This document shows positions 53,686-64,000 of a stretch of 64,000 nucleotides of DNA, one piece after another. A program made the position numbers and the translations under genes. The notes below the pieces were generated by a model. That model searched no databases. It was not told the origin of the DNA and saw only the letters and a program-made list of their open reading frames with translations. Source of the DNA: Burkholderiales bacterium (GTDB lineage Bacteria; Pseudomonadota; Gammaproteobacteria; Burkholderiales; Burkholderiaceae_A); NCBI GenBank assembly GCA_027486725.1, contig JAIXOP010000015.1:403950-467949 (forward strand). Reading direction: 5' to 3'. Each line of letters starts with the position of its first letter. Within the stretch, counting starts at the first letter, position 1.

Positions 53686-54492
53686 ATGTCCACCTACGTC
53701 ATCGGCGATGTCCAGGGCTGCGATGTCAGCCTGGAGGCCCTCGTTGCCCAACTCCGCATCCGCCCCAAGACCGACCGGCTCTGGTTCGTGGGCGATCTGG
53801 TCAATCGAGGCCCTGGGTCGCTGCAGGTGCTGCGCTGGCTGTCTCGGTCGGGCCCAGCCGTCGATGCGGTGCTGGGCAACCACGACCTGCACCTGCTGGC
53901 CGTCTCGGTGGGTGCGCGGCGGCCCTCGGCCTCCGACACGATCGAGCCCATCCTTCAGGCCCCAGACCGCGAGGAGCTGCTGGCCTGGCTGCGCCAGCGC
54001 CCCCTGGCCATCGCGCACGACAAGAACCTCATCGTGCATGCGGGGGTCCACCCCGACTGGTCCATGGCCGACACCCTCGGCTATGCCGACGAGGTCTCGC
54101 GACGCCTGCAAAGCCAGCACTGGGTCGATTTTCTCCACGAACTCTATGGCGACAGCCCCGCCCACTGGCGCGATGGCCTGCGGGGTGTGGCCCGGCTGAG
54201 GACCATCGTGAATGTGCTCACGCGCCTGCGCTACCTCGGCCCCAACAAAACCCTCGAGATGAAGCCGAAGATGTCGCCCGCCAAAGCACCGGCCCCCCTG
54301 GTGCCGTGGTTCGATCATCCCCAACGCAAGACCCAACGGCAGACCCTGGTGGTGGGCCACTGGTCGACCCTGGGCCTGGTGATGCGGCCCGACCTGATCG
54401 CCCTAGACTCGGGATGTGTCTGGCGCGGCTACCTCAGTGCGGTCCGCCTGGAGGATCGACGGCTGGTGCAGCAGCTGGCCCTCGAGGCCTGA
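53686..54492 (+). CDS. apaH: Symmetrical bis(5'-nucleosyl)-tetraphosphatase
   Basis: ApaH splits Ap4A to two ADP and, in gammaproteobacteria, removes Np4 caps from RNA. The 268 residues show the metallophosphatase motifs GDVQGC (10-15 region), GDLVNRGPGS and GNHDLHLLAV, then HAGVHPDW and VVGHWSTLG. ATG 53686 is the family start. The last 90 bp overlap the end of the convergent plsC, the largest antiparallel overlap in the window. Confidence 0.95.
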   Translation: MSTYVIGDVQGCDVSLEALVAQLRIRPKTDRLWFVGDLVNRGPGSLQVLRWLSRSGPAVDAVLGNHDLHLLAVSVGARRPSASDTIEPILQAPDREELLAWLRQRPLAIAHDKNLIVHAGVHPDWSMADTLGYADEVSRRLQSQHWVDFLHELYGDSPAHWRDGLRGVARLRTIVNVLTRLRYLGPNKTLEMKPKMSPAKAPAPLVPWFDHPQRKTQRQTLVVGHWSTLGLVMRPDLIALDSGCVWRGYLSAVRLEDRRLVQQLALEA

Positions 54493-55296
54493 GGCAATCG
54501 CCGTCCGCGCGGCATCGCAGAGGGCCTGGCGCGGCAGCCCCGACGGCAGGGGCGGATGGATGAGCACCGCCGCCGACAGGCCCGGATGCCGCAGGATCTG
54601 CACGATGGAGCCCAGCAGGGTCATGTCGCCGATGTAGGCGGTGGCGATGGTGGGTGCACCCCGCTGCCGATAACGCAGGGTGATGGGCACGACCGGCACA
54701 TCACCGCCCGCGGACTCGGCCCGCTCGGCCAGCACAAACAGGCTGCTGTAAAAAGGCTTCAGACCCTGGCCGTCGCTCGTGGTGCCCTCGGGAAAAAACA
54801 TGATGTGCGCGCCCTGGCGGAACTTCTGCTTGGCCTGGGCAATAACACCAGCCATTGCTCGCCGCGAGGAGCGGTTGATGAAGATGGTTCCCACCAGCCG
54901 CACCAGAAAGCCGATGACCGGCCACTTGGAGATTTCCTCTTTGGCGATGAAGGTGGCCGGCAGGGTTGCCTGGATCACGTAAATGTCGAGCCACGAGATG
55001 TGGTTGCCGACCAGCAGCGCGGGCGCCGGCGTGCTGACGAGCTGGGCCTCCCGCTCGCGCGAGATCTCGCGCCGCACTCCAAGAATGGCCAGGATGCCGC
55101 GGCCGAAGCCCCGAATGAGATAGCCTCGGCCGCTCAGCGGCAGAAACCAGAAGGTGGCCAGCACCGTGATCAGGCCTCCGAGCATCCAGAGCACGATGGC
55201 GGGCAGCCGGGTCCAGATGCGCCACTGGGCGCGCCATCCGACCAGACGCTCCGGGCTGCGTGGGGTGCGTGGGGTGGGTGGGGTGCGGGCCGTCAT
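54403..55296 (-). CDS. plsC: 1-acylglycerol-3-phosphate O-acyltransferase
   Basis: PlsC makes phosphatidic acid, the second acylation of phospholipid synthesis. The 297 residues have an N-terminal membrane segment (LPAIVLWMLGGLITVLATFW) and acyltransferase motifs NHISWLD (HxxxxD) and FFPEGTTSDG. ATG 55296 overlaps the pyrC' stop in an ATGA. The N-terminus starts with a Thr-Pro-Arg repeat encoded by 9-bp tandem units at 55261-55287. In relatives plsC often sits after gmhB near glyS; here it belongs to the pyr operon. Confidence 0.92.
   Translation of the reverse strand: MTARTPPTPRTPRSPERLVGWRAQWRIWTRLPAIVLWMLGGLITVLATFWFLPLSGRGYLIRGFGRGILAILGVRREISREREAQLVSTPAPALLVGNHISWLDIYVIQATLPATFIAKEEISKWPVIGFLVRLVGTIFINRSSRRAMAGVIAQAKQKFRQGAHIMFFPEGTTSDGQGLKPFYSSLFVLAERAESAGGDVPVVPITLRYRQRGAPTIATAYIGDMTLLGSIVQILRHPGLSAAVLIHPPLPSGLPRQALCDAARTAIASGLEGQLLHQPSILQADRTEVAAPDTSRV
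55261..55287 (-). repeat. 9-bp tandem repeat at the plsC N-terminus
   Basis: Three 9-bp units of the TGGGGTGCG type (the middle one differs by one base) encode a Thr-Pro-(Arg/Pro) repeat just after the plsC start codon. Confidence 0.65.
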
Positions 55297-56615
55297 GCCT
55301 GACCCCGCCGATCGAACACGAGGCGCCCCTCCACCACCGTGGCCATGACCTGGCCCAGCAGTTCGCGGCCCAGAAAGGGGGTGTTGCAGCCCTGGGAATA
55401 GAGCTCCGATCGGGTGACCAGCCAGGGGCGATCGGGATCGAAGACCATGAGGTCGGCCTGGCCCCCAACCCTCAGCACGCCAGCATCCCGGCCCAGGATC
55501 TGCGCCGGCCGGCGAGTCAGAAAGTCGATGGCCCGGGCCATATCGATGCCCTGGCTGCGGGCCCAAGAGAGCGTGAGGGGCAGCAGGAGCTCCAGCCCAA
55601 TGACCCCGGGCTCAGCCTCGCCAAAGGGCAGCGCCTTGGCATCGTCGTCGACGGGGGCATGGTCGGAGCAGATGGCGTCGAGGGTGCCGTCCTGCAGGGC
55701 GGCATGGATGGCATCGCGGTCGCGGTGGGAGCGGAATGGCGGATCGACCCGGGCATGGCTGTCGTAATCGCCCAGGTCCACATCGATCAGGTGCAGGTGG
55801 TGGGCCGAGACATCCGCAGTGACCTGCAGGCCCTCGGCCTTGGCCCGACGAACGAGCTCAAGCCCCCGGGCCGACGACAGGCGGCAGAGGTGAAGGCGCA
55901 CGCCCGTCCCGCGGGCCAACTCAAAGAGGGTGAGCAGGTGCAGGGTCTCGTTGGCCACCGGCACTCCGGGCAGGCCCATGCGCGTGGCCACGGGGCCCGA
56001 GTGCGCCACGCCACCGGCCCCCAGAAATGGGTCGCGGGCGTAGGTCCAGAGCGCATAGCCGAAGGTCTGGGCGTATTGCATCGCGCGAAAGAGGACCTGC
56101 GTGTCGACCAGGGGTGAGGTGGCCTGCGAGAAGCCCACGCAGCCTGCCTCGGTCAGCTCCGCCATCTCGGTGATCTGCTCGCCGCGCAGCCCCACGGTGA
56201 GGGCGCCGAGCGGGTGCACGTGGGCCTGGGCCAGCAGCCGAGCACGGTGCTTGAGCATCTCCACCAGGCCCGGCTCATCGAGGGGGGGGTCGGTGTCGGG
56301 GGGGCAAACCAGGCGGGTCACGCCGCCCGCAATCGCGGCCTGCATCTCGCTCTCGAGGGTAGCCTTATATTCGAAACCAGGCTCGCGCAGCCGGGCACAG
56401 AGATCGATGAGGCCGGGGGCGACCCAGAGGCCCGTGGCATCGATGGTGAGATCCGGCACAAAGCCTGCGGGCTGGCGACCCGGCTCCTCGATCGCCACCA
56501 CCGAGCCCTCGGCAAGGTAGAGGTCGCGCAGCGACTCAGTTCCCGACACCGGGTCCAGCAATCGACCACCGCGCACAGCGATGCGCGGAACGGGGGGCAT
56601 GGTGTGGGGGATCAT
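55293..56615 (-). CDS. Dihydroorotase-like protein lacking metal ligands (PyrC')
   Basis: The 440-residue protein has the length and fold signatures of class I dihydroorotase: [26 protein letters not shown] and SDHAP. However, the metal-binding HxH after GLIDL is replaced by Cys-Ala-Arg, the later His of the HAED-type motif is Tyr (YARD), and the His of the HVST-type motif is Arg (CRLSS). Such inactive homologues (PyrC' or PyrX) are known to form a structural complex with PyrB in Pseudomonas. The start overlaps the pyrB stop in an ATGA, matching that role. An active dihydroorotase must then be encoded elsewhere. Confidence 0.9.
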   Translation of the reverse strand: MIPHTMPPVPRIAVRGGRLLDPVSGTESLRDLYLAEGSVVAIEEPGRQPAGFVPDLTIDATGLWVAPGLIDLCARLREPGFEYKATLESEMQAAIAGGVTRLVCPPDTDPPLDEPGLVEMLKHRARLLAQAHVHPLGALTVGLRGEQITEMAELTEAGCVGFSQATSPLVDTQVLFRAMQYAQTFGYALWTYARDPFLGAGGVAHSGPVATRMGLPGVPVANETLHLLTLFELARGTGVRLHLCRLSSARGLELVRRAKAEGLQVTADVSAHHLHLIDVDLGDYDSHARVDPPFRSHRDRDAIHAALQDGTLDAICSDHAPVDDDAKALPFGEAEPGVIGLELLLPLTLSWARSQGIDMARAIDFLTRRPAQILGRDAGVLRVGGQADLMVFDPDRPWLVTRSELYSQGCNTPFLGRELLGQVMATVVEGRLVFDRRGQA

Positions 56616-57589
56616 GGGTGCGCTCCGTGGTCGGCCTCGGCCAGCAGGCTCATCACAGCCATGCGAACCGCGATGCCGAAGGTAACTTGCGAAAGAATGA
56701 CCGACTGGCCCCCATCGGCCACCGCCGAGTCGATCTCCACACCCCGATTCATGGGGCCAGGGTGCATAACGATGGCGTTGGGTGCGGCCGCCTTGAGTTT
56801 GTCTTCGGTCAGGCCGTAGTGCTTGAAGTATTCCTGCGGCGAGGGCAGCAAGGCCCCGCGCATGCGCTCGTTTTGCAGGCGAAGCATGATCACCACATCC
56901 ACATCGCGGATGCCCTCGATGAGCGAGGTGGTGGGCTTGACGCCCATCTCCGACAGGCCCGAGGGCAGCAGGGTCGCGGGCGCCACCACCCGCACCTCGG
57001 GCACCCCAAGGGTGGTCAGTGCATGGATGTCGCTGCGCGCCACCCGCGAGTGCAGGACATCGCCCACGATGGCCACGCGCAGGTTGTGGAAGTCGCCCTT
57101 GAAGTGGCGGATGGTGTACGTGTCGAGCAGAGCCTGGGTCGGGTGCGCATGCCGGCCATCCCCCGCATTCATGATGCGGATCCGTGGTGCGACCTGATTC
57201 ACATGGCGTGCGATGAGGTGTGGCGCCCCACTCTGGCCATGGCGCACCACAAACATGTCGGCATTCATGGCCACCAGGTTGTCGATCGTGTCGAGCAGGG
57301 ACTCACCCTTCGAGGCCGACGAGGCGGCGACGTGGAGATTGATCACGTCGGCCGCGAGCTTCTTGGCGGCAATCTCGAAGGTCGTGCGCGTGCGGGTGGA
57401 GTTCTCGAAGAAGAGATTGAAGATGCTCTTGCCTGCCAGCAGCGGCCGGCCAACGACCTCGGTCTGGTCCTCGTTGAGAAAGCCGCGGGCCCGGTCGAGG
57501 ATCTTGAGCATCAGGGCCTTGGGCAGGCCCTCGGTGCTCAGGAGGTGGCGCAGTTCACCCTGCGGACCGATCTGGATGGATCTGGGCAT
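56612..57589 (-). CDS. pyrB: Aspartate carbamoyltransferase catalytic chain
   Basis: PyrB condenses carbamoyl phosphate and aspartate, the committed pyrimidine step. The 325 residues contain the carbamoyl-phosphate loop [42 protein letters not shown] and [12 protein letters not shown]. No regulatory PyrI is nearby, consistent with the PyrB-PyrC' class. ATG 57589 lies inside the end of ruvX (35-bp overlap). The attenuator gene pyrR, often between ruvX and pyrB in relatives, is missing. Confidence 0.97.
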   Translation of the reverse strand: MPRSIQIGPQGELRHLLSTEGLPKALMLKILDRARGFLNEDQTEVVGRPLLAGKSIFNLFFENSTRTRTTFEIAAKKLAADVINLHVAASSASKGESLLDTIDNLVAMNADMFVVRHGQSGAPHLIARHVNQVAPRIRIMNAGDGRHAHPTQALLDTYTIRHFKGDFHNLRVAIVGDVLHSRVARSDIHALTTLGVPEVRVVAPATLLPSGLSEMGVKPTTSLIEGIRDVDVVIMLRLQNERMRGALLPSPQEYFKHYGLTEDKLKAAAPNAIVMHPGPMNRGVEIDSAVADGGQSVILSQVTFGIAVRMAVMSLLAEADHGAHP

Positions 57590-57974
57590 GGAGAAATCCC
57601 TGAAGAAGTATGGCGGCGGCTTCGGCGTCGACCGAGGTCTCGCCCGGCGCCAAGGCCGAAGTGTATCGCTCATCCTCGAGCACCACGGACAGCGAAAAGC
57701 GGCCCTCGAGCTGGCGGGCGAAGCGCTCACAGCGCGCCGTCATGGCATGGGCCTGCCCGTCGGGATGCACGGGGCGGCCCACCACCAGAGCATTGGGTGA
57801 CCACTCACGAATGAGTTCTGCAATCGCAGCAAAGCGCTGGGCCACGGGAACCGAGGCCAGGACCGTGAGGGGACGGGCACCGCCGGTGATGGTGTTGCCC
57901 ACCGCAACACCGATGCGGACTTCTCCGAAGTCGAAGGCGAGCAGGACGCCCGAGGGGCTAGGCGTGGCCGGCAA
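57555..57974 (-). CDS. ruvX: Putative pre-16S rRNA nuclease RuvX/YqgF
   Basis: The 139-residue YqgF-family protein has the RNase-H-like motifs [26 protein letters not shown] and [12 protein letters not shown]. coli YqgF completes the 5' end of 16S rRNA; a resolvase role was once proposed. It overlaps the end of yqgE by 17 bp and the start of pyrB by 35 bp, so these genes are translationally coupled. Confidence 0.94.
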   Translation of the reverse strand: MPATPSPSGVLLAFDFGEVRIGVAVGNTITGGARPLTVLASVPVAQRFAAIAELIREWSPNALVVGRPVHPDGQAHAMTARCERFARQLEGRFSLSVVLEDERYTSALAPGETSVDAEAAAILLQGFLHAQIHPDRSAG

Positions 57975-58650
57975 CGCCCGAGAGCTGAAGAGGATCGATG
58001 CCGAGCCAACCCAGAGCCTGGGTGTAGAGGTTCTCGGCGGGGATGGAGAAGATCACCATGGGGTCGGCCAGCGGGATGCTCAGCCATGCGTTGGCAGCGA
58101 TTTCCTGCTCGAGCTGCCCGGAGTCCCAGCCGGCATATCCCAGGGCCACCCGAAAATCCTGAGGGCCTCCGCCGCGGGCCACGGCCTCGAGCACATCGCG
58201 CGAGGAGGTGAGCGAGAGGCCATCGGGAACCCGAATGCTCGAGCCCCAAGGCTCGGAGGGCTCGTGGAGCACAAAACCCCGGTCGGGGTGGACGGGCCCA
58301 CCCTGCAGCACGGGCTGTTCGGCGAGGTGCGCCTGCGGCAGGCCGAGGTCGAGTTTGGCAAAGAGCTGACCCAGGGCAAGGTCGGCGGGGCGGCTGAGCA
58401 CGATGCCCATCGCACCGCTCGGGCCGTGCTCAACGAGATAGACCACAGAGCCACCGAAAGTCCGATCGGAGAGGCTGGGCATGGCCAGAAGGAGCTGCCC
58501 CCGCAGGCTCTGGGCATCGGGGTCGATGCCATCGCCCACGAGGGTGGCCGTGGTGGCCTGGCCCTGCGGAGGAAACACCCGAAGGGACTGCTCATCCTCC
58601 TTCGAGAGCTCGTACTCGTCGTCGTGGTGTTTTGTCCAGCGCTGGCCCAT
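57958..58650 (-). CDS. YqgE/AlgH family protein (UPF0301)
   Basis: The 230-residue protein shows the UPF0301 pattern: LRGQLLLAMPSLSDRTFGGSV, VYLVEHGPSGAMGIVLSRP, VLQGGPVHPDRGFVLH and RVALGYAGWDSGQLEQEI. Its biochemical function is unknown, though AlgH affects alginate production in Pseudomonas. About 45 residues precede the conserved start, more than in most members, so the true start may lie inside. It heads the yqgE-ruvX-pyrB-pyrC'-plsC operon, in which all adjacent genes overlap. Confidence 0.9.
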   Translation of the reverse strand: MGQRWTKHHDDEYELSKEDEQSLRVFPPQGQATTATLVGDGIDPDAQSLRGQLLLAMPSLSDRTFGGSVVYLVEHGPSGAMGIVLSRPADLALGQLFAKLDLGLPQAHLAEQPVLQGGPVHPDRGFVLHEPSEPWGSSIRVPDGLSLTSSRDVLEAVARGGGPQDFRVALGYAGWDSGQLEQEIAANAWLSIPLADPMVIFSIPAENLYTQALGWLGIDPLQLSGVAGHA

Positions 58651-58670
58651 GCCAATGAGTCTACCGCACC

Positions 58671-59990
<1,320 letters not shown>

Positions 59991-60085
59991 GGGAGCTCCT
60001 GAGAATGAATGAACCTCGGAATCATGGGGATACTCCATGACACGGAGTTCACAATTCAAGCCACACCACCGGCCGGAAACCCCCA

Positions 60086-61594
60086 ATGTCAAAAATTCAA
60101 CTGCCCATCGTCGGAAAACAGGCGCAGCCCTGCAGCATGGTCTGGCTGCGGCGAGACCTTCGGCTCCAAGACCACCGTCCCCTGGCGGCAGCCGTGGCCC
60201 GAGGACTTCCCATCCAGCTCGTGTTCGTGTTCGATGAGCCGATCCTGTCGCACTTTCGCCAGGGCAAGGCCGGGACTCGCGACCGCCGGCTGCAGTTCAT
60301 CGACGACTCGCTGCGCGCCATCGACACCGAGCTGCGCACCCAAGGCGGGGCGCTGTGGGTGGTGCATGGCGATTCCCGAACCGCCATTCCAGAACTCGCC
60401 CAGGCCCTGAATGCGCAGGCCGTGTTTGCGGGCGAGGACTTTGAGCCCGAGGCGCGGGCCCGCGACGCTGCCGTGGCCGAGGCCCTCCGGGCCCATGGGC
60501 GCGATCTGGTGCTGCTGCTGGATCAAGCCATCATGCCGCCCGGTGTGCTGCTCACTGGAGCCGGCAGGCCCTACAGCGTCTTCACGCCCTTCAAGCGCAG
60601 CTGGCTCAAGAGGCTGCACGAGGAAGGGGCTGCCGCCACCGCCGACGCCGGGGGACTGAGGCCTGGGGTCTCGTGGGCGTTGTCTTCCAGCGATGTGGCC
60701 GAGGCGCATTGGCCCGAGCTGCCCTCGATGGGATTTGTGAACCTCGGTCCCCAGGATGAGGACCGCATTCCCGCCGGCGAGGCTGCGGCCCAGGACCTGC
60801 TCGAGGCGTTTGCACCACGCATGCGCCGCTACCAAGAAGATCGCGACTTTCCCGCCAAGCCTGGCACCAGCCAGCTCTCGGTCCACCTGCGCTTTGGCAC
60901 GCTCTCGATTCGGGCGGCCGCGCGCGCAGCCTTGGCAGAGATTCAGGTCGGGGGCGGGGCCGGGGCCGAGACCTGGCTGTCGGAGCTGATCTGGCGGGAC
61001 TTCTACATGCAGATCCTCGCCCACTTCCCCCACGCTGCCCAGGCATCGTTCAAGCCCGAGTACGACCGCATCGACTGGGCCCAGGACTCCGCGGCACTGG
61101 AGGCCTGGAAGAACGGCAGAACGGGTTATCCCATTGTGGATGCAGGCATGCGCCAGCTGCTGCGCACCGGCTGGATGCACAACCGGCTGCGCATGATTGT
61201 GGCGAGCTTTCTCACCAAGGACCTCGGGATTTCATGGCAGGCCGGCGAGGCGCATTTTGCGCAGCACCTCAATGACTTTGATCTGGCGGCCAACAATGGT
61301 GGCTGGCAGTGGGCATCGTCGAGTGGCTGCGATGCCCAGCCCTACTTCCGAATCTTCAATCCGGTGAGTCAGAGCGAGAAGTTCGATCCCACGGGCGACT
61401 TCATTCGGCAGGAGGTGCCGGAGCTCTCGAGGCTGCCATCGCCCCACATTCATGCGCCCTGGGAGGCGCCCCCGATGGTCTTGGAGGCTGCGGGAATTCG
61501 GCTGGACAGCAACTACCCCCGGCCGATCGTGGACCACGCCACCGCGCGGGCCGAGACCCTGGAGCGCTATGCGGTGGTGAAGAGGTCGGTCTAA
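60086..61594 (+). CDS. phrB: Deoxyribodipyrimidine photolyase
   Basis: The 502-residue protein has the N-terminal photolyase antenna domain ([16 protein letters not shown]) and the C-terminal FAD-binding domain ([31 protein letters not shown] and [24 protein letters not shown]), with the Trp residues of the electron-transfer chain in place. It repairs UV-induced cyclobutane pyrimidine dimers with light. ATG 60086 is the plausible start; no strong ribosome site is seen. It is convergent with rubredoxin. Confidence 0.95.
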   Translation: MSKIQLPIVGKQAQPCSMVWLRRDLRLQDHRPLAAAVARGLPIQLVFVFDEPILSHFRQGKAGTRDRRLQFIDDSLRAIDTELRTQGGALWVVHGDSRTAIPELAQALNAQAVFAGEDFEPEARARDAAVAEALRAHGRDLVLLLDQAIMPPGVLLTGAGRPYSVFTPFKRSWLKRLHEEGAAATADAGGLRPGVSWALSSSDVAEAHWPELPSMGFVNLGPQDEDRIPAGEAAAQDLLEAFAPRMRRYQEDRDFPAKPGTSQLSVHLRFGTLSIRAAARAALAEIQVGGGAGAETWLSELIWRDFYMQILAHFPHAAQASFKPEYDRIDWAQDSAALEAWKNGRTGYPIVDAGMRQLLRTGWMHNRLRMIVASFLTKDLGISWQAGEAHFAQHLNDFDLAANNGGWQWASSSGCDAQPYFRIFNPVSQSEKFDPTGDFIRQEVPELSRLPSPHIHAPWEAPPMVLEAAGIRLDSNYPRPIVDHATARAETLERYAVVKRSV

Positions 61595-61598
61595 CGCT

Positions 61599-61763
61599 TT
61601 AGATTTCCACCATGTCGAAATCCGCCTTGCCGGCGCCGCACTCCGGGCAGACCCAGGTCTCGGGCACGTTTTCCCAAAGGGTGCCGGGGGCGATGCCGTC
61701 CTCGGGCACGCCGGTCTCCTCGTCGTAGATCCATCCGCAGATGAGGCACATGTAAGTCTTCAT
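61599..61763 (-). CDS. rubA: Rubredoxin
   Basis: A 54-residue protein carries the two rubredoxin iron-binding knuckles, CLICGWIYD (Cys6 and Cys9) and VCPECGAGK (Cys39 and Cys42), that hold one iron by four Cys. It is an electron carrier, for example to alkane hydroxylases or oxidative-stress enzymes. It lies divergent from hemL, a pairing common in Burkholderiales. The stop is 4 bp after the end of phrB on the other strand. Confidence 0.96.
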   Translation of the reverse strand: MKTYMCLICGWIYDEETGVPEDGIAPGTLWENVPETWVCPECGAGKADFDMVEI

Positions 61764-61857
61764 GGTGGGGTCGTCCTAAAATGAAGCCCTCATTCTAACC
61801 ACCGTCCATCCGCCGAAGCCCTCCAGCCCGACGGCCGCGGCCCTCCCCGAGCTCCCC

Positions 61858-63198
61858 ATGCCCACCACCTCCGCCAACGACCAACTCTTCGAAGAATCCC
61901 AACAGCACTTTCCGGGCGGGGTGAACTCGCCCGTGCGGGCATTCCGGTCGGTGGGCGGCACGCCCCGCTTCTTTGCCCGGGCCGAGGGGCCCTGGCTCTG
62001 GGATGCCGATGGGGTGCGCTATGTCGACACCATCTGCAGCTGGGGGCCCGCCATCGTGGGCCATGCCCACCCCGTGGTGCTCGATGCCATCCAGAAGGCC
62101 GCGGCGCATGGCCTGTCCTTCGGCGCGCCCACGGCCGGCGAATCGCGGCTTGCCGCGCGCATCCGCGCTGCGCTGCCCAGCATGGAAATGATGCGCCTGA
62201 CCTCCAGCGGCACCGAGGCCACCATGAGCGCCATCCGAGTTGCCCGCGGCTTCACGGGCCGCAGCAAGATTCTGAAATTTGAGGGCTGCTACCACGGCCA
62301 TGTGGACAGCCTGTTGGTGAAGGCAGGCTCTGGTCTTCTCACCTTTGGCTCGCCCGATTCGGCCGGCATCCCAGCAGCGCTCGCAGCCGAGACCCTGGTG
62401 GCCCCTTACAACGACCTGGCTGCGGTGCAGGCCATCTTCGACGCCCACGGCCAGGACATCGCCGCCATCATCGTCGAGCCCATCGCCGGGAACATGAACC
62501 TCGTGAAGCCCGCCGCCGGCTTTCTCGAGGGCCTGCGCGCCCTATGCACTGCGCACGGCAGTGTGCTGATCTTCGACGAGGTGATGACGGGATTCCGGGT
62601 GGGGCCGTCGGGTGTGCAAGGACTCACGGGCATTCGGCCCGACCTCACCACCCTCGGCAAGGTGATCGGCGGTGGCATGCCGATGGGTGCCTTTGGGGGC
62701 CGCAAGGACATCATGTCGGTGGTGGCACCCCTGGGGCCGGTCTACCAGGCGGGCACCCTCAGCGGCAATCCGGTGGCGGTCGCTGCCGGGATGGCCACGC
62801 TGGAGCTGGTGGGCAGCGTTGGCTTTTTCGAGCGCCTGAGCGCCATGACCGCGGAGCTCATGCAGGGCCTGGTGGCTGCCGCCCGCGAGGCGGGCATCAC
62901 CGAGTTCTGTGCCGACAGCGTGGGCGGTATGTTTGGCATCTATTTCGCGCACACGATCCCGCGCAGCTTCGACGAGATTCAGGCCTGCAACCGCACCGCC
63001 TTCAATCGCTTCTTCCACCTCATGCTCGACCGCGGCGTATACCTCGCGCCATCGGCCTTCGAGGCGGGGTTCCTGTCCATCCAGCACGGCGGTGAGCCCA
63101 GCGAGCGCATTCTGTCGGCCGCCCGCGAGAGCTTTGCGGTGTTGGCGCAGGAGGGGCTCACCCAGGAGGCATCGGCCCGCGGGGGTCTGGCGAACTAG
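61858..63198 (+). CDS. hemL: Glutamate-1-semialdehyde 2,1-aminomutase
   Basis: HemL makes 5-aminolevulinate in C5-pathway tetrapyrrole synthesis, using PLP. The 446 residues contain [16 protein letters not shown]-like [38 protein letters not shown] (Asp binding PLP) and [14 protein letters not shown] with the Schiff-base Lys. Length is normal. It lies 8 bp before gluQ and divergent from rubredoxin. Confidence 0.97.
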   Translation: MPTTSANDQLFEESQQHFPGGVNSPVRAFRSVGGTPRFFARAEGPWLWDADGVRYVDTICSWGPAIVGHAHPVVLDAIQKAAAHGLSFGAPTAGESRLAARIRAALPSMEMMRLTSSGTEATMSAIRVARGFTGRSKILKFEGCYHGHVDSLLVKAGSGLLTFGSPDSAGIPAALAAETLVAPYNDLAAVQAIFDAHGQDIAAIIVEPIAGNMNLVKPAAGFLEGLRALCTAHGSVLIFDEVMTGFRVGPSGVQGLTGIRPDLTTLGKVIGGGMPMGAFGGRKDIMSVVAPLGPVYQAGTLSGNPVAVAAGMATLELVGSVGFFERLSAMTAELMQGLVAAAREAGITEFCADSVGGMFGIYFAHTIPRSFDEIQACNRTAFNRFFHLMLDRGVYLAPSAFEAGFLSIQHGGEPSERILSAARESFAVLAQEGLTQEASARGGLAN

Positions 63199-63206
63199 CG
63201 CCCACC

Positions 63207-64000
63207 ATGGCCGGGCGCTTTGCCCCCTCGCCCACCGGGCCGCTGCACGCGGGCTCTCTGGCCACCGCGCTGGCGAGCTGGCTGGAGGCCCGCAGTCGGG
63301 GGCAGCCCTGGCGACTGCGCATCGAAGACCTCGATCCGCCCAGGGAGAGCCCCGAGGCCGCCGCCATGATTCAGCGCCAGCTGCAGGCCCATGGCCTGGT
63401 CTGGGACGCCATCTCCTTTCAAAGCGATCACAGCCCGAGATATGCCCAAGCCCTGACGCAGTTGAGTGCCATGGGGCTGGCCTATGCCTGCGGTTGCAGC
63501 CGTCGTCGCCTGCACGACGATCTCGAGGCGGGGCTCACCGTGCGCCTGCCCGGCGGAGAGATTCGCTACCCCGGGCACTGCCGGCCACAGGCTGCGCAGC
63601 CGGCGGTGGCGTCTGCAACGTGGGGCGGCGCGGGGGCGATGACCACCGAGCGCCCACGGGGCTCGAGTTCTCGGTTTTGGAGTGCTGGGGGGCAGGACGA
63701 CTTCGTGCTGCTGCGGGCCGATGGCCACTGGGCCTACCACCTGGCGGTGGTGGTCGACGATGCCGCCGAGGGCATCGATCACATTGTGCGCGGGAGCGAT
63801 CTGGCCGACTGCCTACCTCGCCACCGCGCCCTGCAGCGGGCGCTCGGCCTGGCCGAGCCCGAGGTGCTGCATGTGCCGGTGGTCTGCAACGGAGAAGGCG
63901 AAAAACTCTCGAAACAGACCTTGGCCCCCGCCATTGCCGATCGGCCGTCGGCCGAGGCTCGGGCAGAGCTGGGCCGGGCCTGGGAGCATCTGGTGCGCAG
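63207..64000 (+). CDS. gluQ: Glutamyl-Q tRNA(Asp) synthetase, 3' end beyond the window
   Basis: GluQ-RS attaches glutamate to queuosine at tRNA-Asp position 34. The 264 visible codons show the class I HIGH-like PSPTGPLHAGSLATAL, zinc ligands in ACGC and RYPGHC (with the usual Tyr), DFVLLRADGHWAYHLAVVVDDA and the KMSKS-like GEKLSKQT. The stretch between the zinc site and DFVLL (about residues 130-155) does not follow the usual family pattern. The frame continues off the right edge without a stop. It follows hemL with an 8-bp gap. Confidence 0.93.
   Translation, partial: MAGRFAPSPTGPLHAGSLATALASWLEARSRGQPWRLRIEDLDPPRESPEAAAMIQRQLQAHGLVWDAISFQSDHSPRYAQALTQLSAMGLAYACGCSRRRLHDDLEAGLTVRLPGGEIRYPGHCRPQAAQPAVASATWGGAGAMTTERPRGSSSRFWSAGGQDDFVLLRADGHWAYHLAVVVDDAAEGIDHIVRGSDLADCLPRHRALQRALGLAEPEVLHVPVVCNGEGEKLSKQTLAPAIADRPSAEARAELGRAWEHLVR

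Overview
This 64 kb window is a compact, GC-rich bacterial chromosome segment. Most of it is housekeeping genes in an order typical of Betaproteobacteria, order Burkholderiales. The diagnostic blocks are miaB-ybeY-corC-lnt-glyQ-glyS, lptD-surA-rsmA, amgK-murU-pepP-dusB-fis-purH-ruvCAB, tolQRAB-pal-cpoB, and yqgE-ruvX-pyrB-pyrC'-plsC next to apaH. A Bug-type solute-binding protein, a class expanded in this order, fits the same assignment. I cannot name a genus.

Layout. 1-2081 is an accessory-looking left end: an Ala-rich reading frame running off the edge, an M48 lipoprotein protease and a higBA toxin-antitoxin pair. 2150-5986 holds an M20 amidohydrolase overlapping an MHYT sensor kinase, with a response regulator diverging 17 bp away. 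6084-9218 is a minimal Csu-like pilus locus: one pilin, a one-domain chaperone and a short usher. 9215-11911 carries an SDR enzyme, a YqiA esterase and an MFS permease. From 11910 come tRNA modification, ribosome maturation, lipoprotein acylation and glycyl-tRNA synthetase genes, then the minus-strand envelope operon lptD-surA-rsmA. A run of sixteen plus-strand genes (24577-39063) covers peptidoglycan recycling, purine synthesis, Holliday-junction resolution, the Tol-Pal system and a YeeE-type permease. tRNA-Lys(UUU) at 39129 is followed by a solitary MmeI-like restriction-modification gene, the clearest candidate for horizontal acquisition. After it come TauE/SafE, Bug, CYTH-CHAD, HU, trmB, uppP, a PIMT-like methyltransferase, a TolC-like protein, waaA, phosphomannomutase, apaH, the overlapping pyrimidine/phospholipid operon, a subtilase, a photolyase, rubredoxin, hemL and the start of gluQ.

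Genes work together mainly in envelope biogenesis: LptD, SurA, Lnt, Tol-Pal-CpoB, UppP, WaaA, PlsC, AmgK and MurU. Gene packing is extreme. Neighbours on one strand often overlap by a few bases, and convergent genes overlap by up to 90 bp.

The most interesting signals are these. The chaperone and usher share one reading frame separated by a single TGA, and the usher has no obvious signal peptide. Two competing hairpins could hide the pilin ribosome binding site. Palindromes sit in very short regulatory regions (higBA, kinase/regulator, lptD), with hints of leaderless transcripts. In-frame tandem repeats recur in leader regions of several proteins. The dihydroorotase homologue has lost its metal ligands. 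I did not find a clear new multi-gene defence or biosynthetic system.
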